From JACMLD01 sp039916305 (GTDB lineage: Bacteria; Bacteroidota; Bacteroidia; Chitinophagales; Chitinophagaceae), in NCBI GenBank assembly GCA_039916305.1, contig JBDSLR010000032.1, positions 62,001 through 126,000 of the forward strand: a DNA stretch of 64,000 bases, written 5' to 3'. The notes beneath the pieces are model-generated. The model was given only the letters and a program-made list of their open reading frames with translations, was not told where the DNA came from and searched no databases. This document shows positions 1 to 8,220 of this stretch, piece by piece; the stretch's first letter is position 1, and each line of letters begins with the position of its first letter. Position numbers and translations under genes: made by a program.

Positions 1-492
1 CAGTTTTATTACCTGTACCGGAAATTTGTTTATGAAGGTTCTACACAATTAATCAGCAGGGTAACGGGGCCAATTGATCTTCCTGTTATTCGTTATGCTG
101 ATGTAGCTTTAATGTGGGCCGAAGCCATCAATGAACAGGGTTTTAGTGTGGAAGCTGTAAACCTTGTAAACCTGGTAAGGGCAAGGGCAGGTGTGGCGTT
201 GTTGAATTCTTCTGCAGCAACAACGGTTACTGGTCAGGCTGATTTGAGAGAGCGGATCCGCAATGAACGCCGGATGGAATTCATGAATGAAGGTATCAGC
301 TTTTTTGATGAGCTGCGCTGGAAAACGTGGAAGGATAAAGTGTTTTACCCCGGCAACGGCGTAAAACAAATCTGGGGCGCTAATATCAATACTTATATCT
401 GGCAGGGAGATTACATCTATAACTGGGCTATTCCCGCAACAGAAATTCAAACCAACAATAAACTGACACAAAATACCGGTTGGGTAAATTAA
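1..492 (+). CDS. SusD/RagB-family outer membrane lipoprotein, C-terminal part
   Basis: The reading frame is open from base 1, so the gene begins outside the window; the last 163 residues are visible. SusD proteins are surface lipoproteins that bind glycan on top of a SusC TonB-dependent transporter. The visible part has the conserved C-terminal features: a RYADVALMWAEAINE helix, then IRNERRMEFMNEGISFF followed by DELRW, and a closing segment with WAIPATEIQTN, typical of the SusD C-terminal domain. The SusC partner and the glycan-binding N-terminus would lie upstream. The carbohydrate-active genes that follow on the same strand (GH16, heparinase-like lyase, GH88) make this the 3' side of a polysaccharide utilization locus. 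Confidence 0.9.
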   Translation, partial: QFYYLYRKFVYEGSTQLISRVTGPIDLPVIRYADVALMWAEAINEQGFSVEAVNLVNLVRARAGVALLNSSAATTVTGQADLRERIRNERRMEFMNEGISFFDELRWKTWKDKVFYPGNGVKQIWGANINTYIWQGDYIYNWAIPATEIQTNNKLTQNTGWVN

Positions 493-659
493 TTATCAAT
501 AACTGGTTGTTGCTAAACATTTCTTTTTCATTTGCAGTCGGTTCATGCACTTTGTTTCATATTTTAACGGGTGCATGTTTTAAGTGCTGAATATTTGGTG
601 GCAAGAGAAAAAAAATGCAAGTGCATTTTGCATTGTTATGTTTTTTAAAAGTGGCATAT

Positions 660-1520
660 ATGAAACGGACCAATATTTACCTGCTGTGCATATTGTTACT
701 GACAGTTGCCTGTAATGCGCAGCGTAAAGCAGATATCATACCGGTAAGTCCCTCTGTTGAAAAGAAGCTGGTTTGGGCTGAAGAGTTTAATTATAGTGGC
801 TTGCCAGACAGTACGAAATGGGGTTATGAGCTGGGATTTGTCCGCAACCAGGAACCGCAGTATTACACCAGCAAACGCCTGGACAACGCCCGCGTAGAAA
901 ATGGTATGCTGGTAATTGAAGCCCGCAAGGAAAACTTTCCGAATGCCGCTTACAAACCTGGTTCCACCGTGGCCTCGCAAAAAGACTCACTGGCTGCCTA
1001 TACATCGGCCAGTATTAATACCCTTAATAAACAAACCTGGCAGTACGGAAGAATCGAAGTAAGGGCTAAGGTGCCTGCGGGCAAAGGCACCTGGCCTGCT
1101 ATCTGGATGATGGGTGAGAACCGGCCGCAGGTGGGTTGGCCAGACTGTGGTGAAATTGATATCATGGAGTTTTTGGGTAAAGACCCCAGCACGGTTTATG
1201 CTACCATACATTACCCGGATACAAATGCCGCTAAATATAAATCAATGGGTGGTAAAACCGTTACTACAGATGCTTCCAGTGATTTTCATGTGTATGCTAT
1301 AGAGTGGAACAAAGACAGCATTGTTTTTTATTTTGATGCGCAGCGGTATTTTGCTTTTGACATAAAAAAATCGCAGCATACATCTTTTAATCCTTTTCAG
1401 AAAAAAAATTACCTGCTCCTGAATATGGCATTGGGGCACCAGGGTGCATGGCCGGGCCCAACAGACGACAATATATTACCCATCCGTTATTATGTAGATT
1501 ACGTGCGGGTGTACCAATGA
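660..1520 (+). CDS. GH16 family endo-beta-glycanase, lipoprotein
   Basis: Glycoside hydrolase family 16, a retaining endo-hydrolase of beta-1,3 or beta-1,4 linked glucans or galactans. The catalytic signature E-I-D-I-M-E is at residues 165-170, the insertion of M being the beta-bulge form found in laminarinase-like GH16. Start chosen at the ATG at 660 because it gives a compact lipoprotein signal (MKRTN, hydrophobic core, LLTVAC with Cys18); an in-frame ATG at 615 would add 15 residues that spoil the signal. Length 286 aa fits one catalytic domain and no carbohydrate-binding module. It follows susD by about 170 bases and probably acts at the cell surface or periplasm. Substrate cannot be fixed from sequence: beta-1,3-glucan or beta-1,3-galactan are both possible. 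Confidence 0.9.
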   Translation: MKRTNIYLLCILLLTVACNAQRKADIIPVSPSVEKKLVWAEEFNYSGLPDSTKWGYELGFVRNQEPQYYTSKRLDNARVENGMLVIEARKENFPNAAYKPGSTVASQKDSLAAYTSASINTLNKQTWQYGRIEVRAKVPAGKGTWPAIWMMGENRPQVGWPDCGEIDIMEFLGKDPSTVYATIHYPDTNAAKYKSMGGKTVTTDASSDFHVYAIEWNKDSIVFYFDAQRYFAFDIKKSQHTSFNPFQKKNYLLLNMALGHQGAWPGPTDDNILPIRYYVDYVRVYQ

Positions 1521-1568
1521 TTTATCACTGCTGCCACTTTACGCTACTGTAGTGTTTAAAAGAAATGT

Positions 1569-3530
1569 ATGAAAAATAATTATTTCATTCTTATTATCCT
1601 GCTTGCTTGTTGTACTGGTATAGGCCGTGCGCAGGAAAAAAGAAACCTGCTTGCCGGTGCTGTTTCCATAAGTCAGCTGCAACAGCAACTGCTCAGTGGA
1701 ACAAAATGGGTGCAATTTCCTCCATACGGCAACCGGCAGGAATGGGAGCGTATACCAGCTATTTATATAAAGAATTGGATAGCGGAAGGCGAAAAATTGC
1801 TGACTTATAAATGGCAGGTGGTACCAGCTTCTGCTTACCAGGAATTTGTAATATCTGGCAACCGTGATATCATGCAGGTGCCATATAACCAGAACACGGC
1901 TGCATTGCGTAAACTGGTACTGGCAGAACTGGTGGAAGGTAAAGGGCGTTTTATTCCGCAAATGATGGATGGCGTATGGGCGTTATGTGAGATGAGCAGC
2001 TGGGTATTGTCGGCACACCTTTATATGCAAAAGCCCGGCGCGGGTTTGCCTGATGTACAGGAGCCGGTTATTGATTTAGGTGCAGGCATGACCTCCGCCA
2101 TGCTGGCCTGGACCCATTATTTTTTCAGTGCAGCATTTGATAAAATAAATCCGCTGGTAGCAAAGCGTATTGAATACGAAATAGACAAGCGGGTACTGCA
2201 ACCTTTTTATGCGAGGGATGACTTCTGGTGGATGGCATTGCAGAAAGAAGATGCCATGGTAAACAACTGGAATATCTGGGTGAATTACAATGCACTCACC
2301 TGTATGCTGCTGATGGAAACTGATCAGCAAAAAAGACTTGCCGGCGTTTATAAGACCATGCGCTCTGCCGATAAATTTATAAATTATTATAAAGCAGACG
2401 GCGGATGTGAAGAGGGGCCTTCTTACTGGTCACATGCCGGCGGTATGCTCTTTAATTATCTTGATCTGCTGTTACAGGCTACCGGTGGCAAGGTAAATAT
2501 CTTTGGCAATCCGCTTGTCAGGAATATCGGTAACTATATCTGTAAGGCGTTTATTACTGAACGTTATTATATTAATTATGCCGATGCGTCCGCGAAGTTA
2601 AGCCCGGATGCAGGACTGGTCTATGATTTTGGAAAAGCCACCGGTGATACATTGATGAAAAGCTTTGGAAGCTACCTGGCCACGCAGCAAAACTGGGCAA
2701 CCCAGGTGCCCGGAGAAACGGTAGAATCTGCCCTTGGGAATGTTTTCCAGGCAAAAGAAATACTGTTGGGCAGCACAGAAAAACCATTTCTGAAAGAATT
2801 CTGGCTGCCTGGTACACAGATAATGGGTGCCAGGGATAAAGCAGGGACTGCAGACGGATTTTATTTTTCCGGTTTGGGTGGCCACAACGGAGAAAGTCAT
2901 AATCACAACGATGTGGGCTCCTGTATTTTATTTTATAACGGTCAGCCCGTGTTAATAGACATTGGCAGCGGCACCTATACGCGGCAAACTTTTGGGGCTG
3001 AGCGTTATTCTATCTGGACCATGCAATCGGCGTATCATAATCTTCCGCTTATTAATGGCGTTCAGCAAAAAGAAGGAGCAAAATACAGGTCCATCAATCC
3101 AAAATTTACATCGGCAGCAGCTGCAGTGGATTTTTCACTGGATATAGTGGGCGCTTACCCTGACTCAGCAAATGCACAGGAATGGATACGTAGTTACCGG
3201 TTAAACCGTGGAAAATCATTTACTATTACCGACAAGTATAAGCTCAATGCAAACAATGGAAAGACAGCACTCCATTTTATGACCAGCAACCAGGTGGAAA
3301 AAATAAAAGATGGATTGCTGCGGCTGAACGGTAATGGAACAACACTTGAATTAAAATACAATGCTGCTGCATTAACAGCCGCTGTTGAAACCATTGAAAT
3401 AAAAGATAAACGCCTGTTGCAATCATGGCCGCCATATGTATACCGCATTGTGTTTACCATTAAAGGTTTAAAAAATACGGGGCAAAATAAATTGGTTTTT
3501 ACAGTAGCAGGGCAGGGTACCGGCGGATAG
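1569..3530 (+). CDS. Heparinase II/III-fold polysaccharide lyase
   Basis: Secreted (N-terminal signal MKNNYFILIILLACCTG.. ending near AQ), 653 aa. The N-terminal half is an alpha/alpha toroid with the NNWNIWVNYN segment near residue 235 and the DGGCEEGPSYW segment near 280; the C-terminal half has the beta-sandwich heparinase II/III signature with SHNHNDVG near residue 440 and the following LIDIGSGTY. Enzymes with this fold (PL12, PL15, PL17, PL21, PL33 among others) cleave uronic-acid-containing glycans by beta-elimination, leaving a 4,5-unsaturated uronate at the non-reducing end. The next gene encodes the GH88 enzyme that would remove that sugar, which supports a true lyase role. The exact PL family cannot be assigned by eye. 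Confidence 0.85.
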   Translation: MKNNYFILIILLACCTGIGRAQEKRNLLAGAVSISQLQQQLLSGTKWVQFPPYGNRQEWERIPAIYIKNWIAEGEKLLTYKWQVVPASAYQEFVISGNRDIMQVPYNQNTAALRKLVLAELVEGKGRFIPQMMDGVWALCEMSSWVLSAHLYMQKPGAGLPDVQEPVIDLGAGMTSAMLAWTHYFFSAAFDKINPLVAKRIEYEIDKRVLQPFYARDDFWWMALQKEDAMVNNWNIWVNYNALTCMLLMETDQQKRLAGVYKTMRSADKFINYYKADGGCEEGPSYWSHAGGMLFNYLDLLLQATGGKVNIFGNPLVRNIGNYICKAFITERYYINYADASAKLSPDAGLVYDFGKATGDTLMKSFGSYLATQQNWATQVPGETVESALGNVFQAKEILLGSTEKPFLKEFWLPGTQIMGARDKAGTADGFYFSGLGGHNGESHNHNDVGSCILFYNGQPVLIDIGSGTYTRQTFGAERYSIWTMQSAYHNLPLINGVQQKEGAKYRSINPKFTSAAAAVDFSLDIVGAYPDSANAQEWIRSYRLNRGKSFTITDKYKLNANNGKTALHFMTSNQVEKIKDGLLRLNGNGTTLELKYNAAALTAAVETIEIKDKRLLQSWPPYVYRIVFTIKGLKNTGQNKLVFTVAGQGTGG

Positions 3531-3601
3531 TAAGCGCTGCCTGGTCTGAACCAACGAAATTATAATTCAAAAATGCATTCCATACACTTCAATTCCATCT
3601 C

Positions 3602-4864
3602 ATGAAACTTAGCCTTCTTTTTATCACACTTTCCTGCGTGCTGCTTTTTGCCTTTAACCAGCCGGTAAATGATTCAGCGTTTATAAGCGATAATTTCAGG
3701 TATGCTGACAGGCAGCTGAAAAATATGCTGAAGGAAGCCGATAAAAATGCACTGCGTTTTCCCAAGACCACAGATAAGCAGGGCAAATTGGTGACTACCA
3801 ATATGTATGATTGGACGCCTGGTTTTTTTCCAGGTAATTTATGGTATACCTACGAATATACCGGGGACAGTGTACTTGAAAAAGCCGCTACCGGATGGAC
3901 CGAGAAACTGGAACCGCTGAAAGATTTTACGCAGCACCATGACCTTGGGTTTATGATGTATTGCAGTTTTGGCAATGCTTACCGCATTACCGGCAACCAG
4001 GCGTATAAAGATGTTCTGATACAATCGGCCAAATCATTGTGCACAAGATTTAGCCCTGTTACCGGCTGTATTAAATCATGGAATGTTTTTAATTCCTGGC
4101 ATGGCAACAAGTCCTACAATTTCCCGGTGATCATTGATAATATGATGAACCTGGAGCTGTTGTTTTTTGCATTCCGCGAAACCGGTGACACTTCTTTTCG
4201 TCATATAGCAATAACACATGCAAATAATACACTGAAAAATCAATTCAGAAGAGATTACAGCTCTTATCATGTGGTATGTTATGATACCATTACCGGAAAA
4301 ATTGCCGGCCGCGAAACAGCGCAGGGTTATGCTGATAATTCTACCTGGTCAAGGGGGCAGGCATGGGCCATCTACGGATTTACCATGACTTACCGTGAAA
4401 CAAACGATAAGCGCTACCTCCGTGCAGCGCAGGGAATGGCTGACTGGTATATCAATAATAAAAATCTTCCGGCAGATTATATTCCCTATTGGGATTTCAA
4501 TGCGGGACAGGCAGGCTATGCGCCTGGTGTAAAATCACATGCCAAAGAATTTGATTTAAAGTCACGCGATGCATCTGCCGCAGCTATTACAGCGTCGGCG
4601 CTGCTGGAATTGAGTACTTATGCTGGTAGCAAAGGAGAAAAATACCGCGCGGCCGCTATAAAAATGTTGCATTCACTGGCCAGCCCGGCATACCGTGCAC
4701 CGCTGGGTACCAATGGAAATTTTTTGCTGATGCATAGTGTAGGCAGTATTGCACATGGTGTAGAAGTAGATGTGCCGCTGGCTTATGCAGATTATTATTT
4801 TATTGAAGCACTCACACGTTACAACCAATTGTTGTCTGGGAAAAACGTATTGGGAAAAAAATAA
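3602..4864 (+). CDS. GH88 unsaturated glucuronyl hydrolase
   Basis: 420 aa with a signal peptide. GH88 enzymes hydrate the double bond of 4,5-unsaturated glucuronic acid left by polysaccharide lyases and so release the uronate. The two aspartates expected in the family are visible: D114 in HDLGFMMY and D179 in DNMMNLELL. Other family landmarks are WTPGFFPGNLWY near residue 65, the NSTWSRGQAWAIYGF stretch in the middle, and SRDASAAAITASALLEL near residue 320. It follows the heparinase-like lyase by 71 bases on the same strand, a natural lyase/hydrolase pair. Periplasmic location is inferred from the signal peptide. Confidence 0.92.
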   Translation: MKLSLLFITLSCVLLFAFNQPVNDSAFISDNFRYADRQLKNMLKEADKNALRFPKTTDKQGKLVTTNMYDWTPGFFPGNLWYTYEYTGDSVLEKAATGWTEKLEPLKDFTQHHDLGFMMYCSFGNAYRITGNQAYKDVLIQSAKSLCTRFSPVTGCIKSWNVFNSWHGNKSYNFPVIIDNMMNLELLFFAFRETGDTSFRHIAITHANNTLKNQFRRDYSSYHVVCYDTITGKIAGRETAQGYADNSTWSRGQAWAIYGFTMTYRETNDKRYLRAAQGMADWYINNKNLPADYIPYWDFNAGQAGYAPGVKSHAKEFDLKSRDASAAAITASALLELSTYAGSKGEKYRAAAIKMLHSLASPAYRAPLGTNGNFLLMHSVGSIAHGVEVDVPLAYADYYFIEALTRYNQLLSGKNVLGKK

Positions 4865-4874
4865 TCGGCGTCCT

Positions 4875-4892
4875 TTACAGCGGCTGCTGTAA
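4875..4892. terminator. Short hairpin between convergent genes
   Basis: Perfect 7-bp arms TTACAGC and GCTGTAA around a GGCT loop, between the GH88 gene and the convergent hydrolase. There is no clear T-run on either side, so terminator activity is only possible. Confidence 0.3.
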
Positions 4893-4921
4893 GATTAATA
4901 ACAACATGTTCATGGGCGCAT

Positions 4922-6007
4922 TTAGAGCCATCGCTTAAACCATGCAATGGCCATTTCCATATGTTTGGCTGTAAAACGGTGCGGTTCATCTGGCTCTACA
5001 TCTGTCATCAACTTATCTGGCGCATTTGCCAGTTGATAAGCATCCGCCGCTGCAGCAAACGCAATCTTTGCACCCGGCAGGGGACAGTTCTGATCATTTT
5101 CTGTACTGAGCAATAATAATGGACGCGGTGCAAAAAGCCTGATCATAGAAGGGCAATCAAATTCACCCGTTATGCCGGGCAGTAATTTATCCCATAGCAA
5201 TTGCACATTGTGTTTGTTTACACCGGTGTCACCCAAATCTTTTGCGGCCTGTATATGTGCGCCCAGTATAGTTCTTGCACGGCCCTGCCAACGGTTGTTT
5301 TGCAGTGACCACTGAAAGCTTTGCGCAGCAATAACTGGTACAGCTACTTTGATCCGGGTGTCAACGGATGCCGCCATCCATGTTTCAATCCCCCCTTTAG
5401 AAATTCCCATCATACCAATGCGGCTACTGTCAACATCTGTTCTTGTTACTAAATAATCCACCAGTTTCCAGAGGTCATATACCGTGTCAAAGAAAAATGG
5501 GTGCGCTTGTTTTGTGCTGTCTTTATTTTGCCAGGCTTTGGTAATTGCTTCAACGTAACTATTACTTCCAGCCGCTGCATTGGCCCTTTCTCCATGATAC
5601 CGGCCATCAATAGCCACCGCCATAAATCCTGCTTTTGAAAAACGTGCAAGCAGGTTCCTCATCTCCGGATTGTCCTTGCTGCCACCGGTTCCATGCAGGC
5701 AAATGACAACCGGTAATTTTTTTGTGGTGCCAGGCAGCGGTTTGTAAATAAGAACCGGTACTTTTTCAGTAGCTTCCGAATAAAAGAAGCCTTTTTCTAC
5801 CAGTGCAGTATCTGTAGCAAAAGAAGTGAATGAAGGCCTTGGATCGGCGGCCGGCCGCTGCAGCAAGGCGTTAAAATCACGGCTTACTTTGTCAGCCGGT
5901 ACATACTGCGCATGCAGTGCATTTACGGCAAGGAATAACAACAATGTTAACAGCGCAGTGGCCGTTTGTATATATGTATTGCCGGTGCTGGTATATGTAT
6001 TGATCAT
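4922..6007 (-). CDS. Secreted alpha/beta-hydrolase (acetyl-esterase/dienelactone-hydrolase-like)
   Basis: 361 aa from the ATG at 6007; an in-frame GTG at 6037 would add 10 residues ahead of the hydrophobic segment and is less likely. The signal peptide ends near ALHAQ. The serine hydrolase triad can be placed: nucleophile in GISKGG, Asp in STENDQNCP, His in EPHRFT. The HGTGGSKDN oxyanion-hole segment and the DGRYHGER strand are those of the prolyl-oligopeptidase-like/acetyl xylan esterase group found in polysaccharide loci. It converges on the GH88 gene. A role in removing ester groups (acetyl or similar) from the same glycan is inferred from context. The tandem operator-like repeat at 6081-6118 lies directly upstream. 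Confidence 0.8.
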   Translation of the reverse strand: MINTYTSTGNTYIQTATALLTLLLFLAVNALHAQYVPADKVSRDFNALLQRPAADPRPSFTSFATDTALVEKGFFYSEATEKVPVLIYKPLPGTTKKLPVVICLHGTGGSKDNPEMRNLLARFSKAGFMAVAIDGRYHGERANAAAGSNSYVEAITKAWQNKDSTKQAHPFFFDTVYDLWKLVDYLVTRTDVDSSRIGMMGISKGGIETWMAASVDTRIKVAVPVIAAQSFQWSLQNNRWQGRARTILGAHIQAAKDLGDTGVNKHNVQLLWDKLLPGITGEFDCPSMIRLFAPRPLLLLSTENDQNCPLPGAKIAFAAAADAYQLANAPDKLMTDVEPDEPHRFTAKHMEMAIAWFKRWL

Positions 6008-6080
6008 TAAAGTGGGTTGCCTTATTTTTTCAGACACATGAATATACTCAATGATTTTGATCTGCCGGCAGGCATATAAA

Positions 6081-6118
6081 TTTTTAGTAGTATACCAATT
6101 TTTTAGTAGTATACCAAT
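6081..6118 (-). promoter_or_regulatory. Perfect 19-bp tandem repeat, hexuronate-operator-like
   Basis: Two exact copies of TTTTTAGTAGTATACCAAT lie head to tail (6081-6099 and 6100-6118). On the minus strand each reads ATTGGTATACTAC, which resembles the TTGGTATACCAA-type sites of GntR/FadR-subfamily hexuronate regulators (UxuR/ExuR of enterobacteria, from memory). The repeat sits about 75 bases upstream of the hydrolase start at 6007, on the upstream side expected for an operator. A weaker match, GTTGTACTAC, occurs near 6488 ahead of the GH30 gene. No regulator gene of this family is in the window. Confidence 0.6.
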
Positions 6119-6573
6119 GCCTTATTATTTATTTGCTTGATTAGCGTTTTTAAAATCAAAAAGGAACTGGAATAGGTTGGTGTCATCTATGAATATTAGC
6201 TATATCTGTTACGCAGGTTTCATTTCGTAACATAGGGCAGATGGTAACCCATGGTACCAAATTGTTGAAAGCTACATAATATGAGCAAGTTGTGCTATGT
6301 TTTTTTTGTTGGATATGAATGTTATTGTCTGCGGCAAAAGTACAGACAATACGGCGCCTGCCCGGTAAAAATAAATGCAATGAAAGTTCCCTTCTATGGT
6401 TTGTTTGCACCTGCTTTTAATGCAGTAAAAGACCCCACGGTCAGGATGTATGTGGATTGGTTGAGGTAAAGCAGCAATAAATTAAGTTGTTGTACTACCC
6501 TGCATTTTGAGTCATTTTCATTTGTGTAATGGCATACAGGCAGGTTCTTGTAATATCTTACTTATTTTGCAGT
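6119..6573. other. Gene-free stretch with a minus-strand promoter and a possible gene remnant
   Basis: About 450 bases between the divergent hydrolase and GH30 genes. On the minus strand TACTTTTG (6342-6335) matches the Bacteroidetes -7 consensus TAnnTTTG and would drive a leftward transcript over the tandem repeat. On the plus strand a 29-codon frame at 6380-6469 (begins MKVPFYGLFAPAFNAVKD, ends YVDWLR) loosely resembles the N-terminus of dihydrodipicolinate-synthase/N-acetylneuraminate-lyase family aldolases and then stops; it may be a gene relic. No intact gene is supported. Confidence 0.4.
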
Positions 6574-8127
6574 ATGAAACAGCCATTCCTGACGATCATT
6601 TGCCTGGTTACTACCTGCCTTGCCGGTGCGCAGCCCGTTACTTTTACCATAGACAAAAAGATAAAGGCACAGTCCATTGATAATATTGGTGCTTCCGGCG
6701 CCTGGTTTTCTGAAGGCATTGGTAAGTTCTGGCCTGCATCAAAAAAAGAAAGGATTGCAGAGCTGCTTTTCAGTAAATCTTTTGATGCCGCTGGCAATCC
6801 ACTGGGTATCGGGCTTTCTGCCTGGCGGTTTAATATTGGTGGCGGTACCGCAGAACAGGGCGACAGCAGTGGTATCAGTAATCCGGTGAAAAGGGTTGAA
6901 TGCTTTCTTGCGCCCGATGGAACGTATAATTGGGATAAGCAAGCCGGTTATGTTTGGTTTGTGAAACAGGCCGCTGCATATGGAGTAGAAAACTTAATAG
7001 CCTTCAATAATACGCCGCCTGTACAATTTACCCAAAATGGCCTCGGCTTTAAAACAGTAAAAGATTACGAAACCAATTTAAAAACAGATAAGTATATAGC
7101 GTATGCTGATTTTTTGGCAAACGTGCTGAACCATTTTGATAAAGCGGGCTTGCATTTTAATTATATCAGCCCGGTAAATGAACCGCAGTGGGACTGGAGC
7201 GCTGCTTTTGGAAAAATGAACCAGGAAGGAACACCCTGGCACAATGCCGCTATTTACAATATTACGCGAACACTTGACAGCGTTTTAACTGCGCAAAAAA
7301 TTAACTCAAAAATATTATTACCCGAAGCTGCTACGCTTAGCGCTTTATATGAAGGGAAAGGACATGCAGCTACACAACTGCAACATTTTTATGATCCGCA
7401 AAGTCCGCAATACCTCGGCCGTGTTAACAACCTGTTGCCGGTAGTGGCGGGTCACAGCTATTTTACTGACCTGGGCGACAGCAATATGATAAAAGTGCGC
7501 AGCCGCCTGCGTGACAGTGCTGCAAAATACAAGACGCCTTTCTGGCAATCAGAATACTGCTTGCTGGGCGATGGTTATAAAGAAGGCGTTAAAGGAAAAA
7601 TACCTGCTATTGATTGTGCGCTGTTCCTGGCAAAGATGATCCACCATGATTTTACGGTTGCCAATGCCTGCGCCTGGCAACTATGGAACTCCTGGGAGCC
7701 GGGAAACGCGGACTTTGATACACGCTATTATTTGCTGGCTTTAAAAGGAAATGCTGCCAATACAGACGGTGATTTTACCATTACTAAAAACTTATGGGCA
7801 CTTGGACAGTACAGCCGATTTATACGGCCGGGTATGCAGCGCATTGTTATTGACCGGAGTGATAATTTAAGTGATGTACAGGCGGCACAGGATATTATGT
7901 TATCCGCTTTTACCGATGATAAACACATGGTGGTGGTTTGCATAAATTACACAAAAGCCGGCAAAGCAATAAGCCTGTCCCTACCAGGCAGCAAAAAAAT
8001 AAAAAAAATGCAGCAATATATTACTACTGCCAATGCGGGTGATAATATGAAACCCTATGCGCTTGCTTCCACCAACAATATCCAACTGCAACCCAGGTCA
8101 ATTACTACGTTTGTACTTGAGTGGTAG
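6574..8127 (+). CDS. GH30 family glycoside hydrolase, beta-1,6-galactanase-like
   Basis: 517 aa from the ATG at 6574, which gives a clean signal peptide ending near CLAGAQ; the upstream ATG at 6529 would add 15 residues. GH30 is a retaining clan A family: the acid/base is E203 in SPVNEPQW and the nucleophile E327 in WQSEYC. The N-terminal region SIDNIGASGAW, then LSAWRFNIGGG, then ECFLAPDGTYNW matches the pattern I recall for endo-beta-1,6-galactanases rather than glucuronoxylanases. The C-terminal roughly 100 residues form the usual side beta-sandwich. Together with GH16 this suggests a beta-1,3/1,6 galactan or glucan target. Substrate assignment is inference. Confidence 0.87.
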   Translation: MKQPFLTIICLVTTCLAGAQPVTFTIDKKIKAQSIDNIGASGAWFSEGIGKFWPASKKERIAELLFSKSFDAAGNPLGIGLSAWRFNIGGGTAEQGDSSGISNPVKRVECFLAPDGTYNWDKQAGYVWFVKQAAAYGVENLIAFNNTPPVQFTQNGLGFKTVKDYETNLKTDKYIAYADFLANVLNHFDKAGLHFNYISPVNEPQWDWSAAFGKMNQEGTPWHNAAIYNITRTLDSVLTAQKINSKILLPEAATLSALYEGKGHAATQLQHFYDPQSPQYLGRVNNLLPVVAGHSYFTDLGDSNMIKVRSRLRDSAAKYKTPFWQSEYCLLGDGYKEGVKGKIPAIDCALFLAKMIHHDFTVANACAWQLWNSWEPGNADFDTRYYLLALKGNAANTDGDFTITKNLWALGQYSRFIRPGMQRIVIDRSDNLSDVQAAQDIMLSAFTDDKHMVVVCINYTKAGKAISLSLPGSKKIKKMQQYITTANAGDNMKPYALASTNNIQLQPRSITTFVLEW

Positions 8128-8144
8128 GATATATATTAAACATC

Positions 8145-8172
8145 AAAAAACCCGCATCATTGCTCTTGCGGG
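8145..8172 (-). terminator. Rho-independent terminator of the decayed receptor gene
   Basis: Read on the minus strand, arms CCCGCA and TGCGGG (8172-8167 and 8156-8151) are followed by a run of six T. It lies about 50 bases beyond the stop codon of the receptor pseudogene and still looks intact. Confidence 0.7.
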
Positions 8173-8220
8173 CGCTGGATTATCTGTTGCTGACTACAAG
8201 ACGATTTTGTACAATCATCG

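Noticed and set aside
6183..6410. 75-codon minus-strand frame between the hydrolase and GH30 genes
   Set aside because: Contains a TAnnTTTG promoter-like element inside it and has no recognisable protein pattern.
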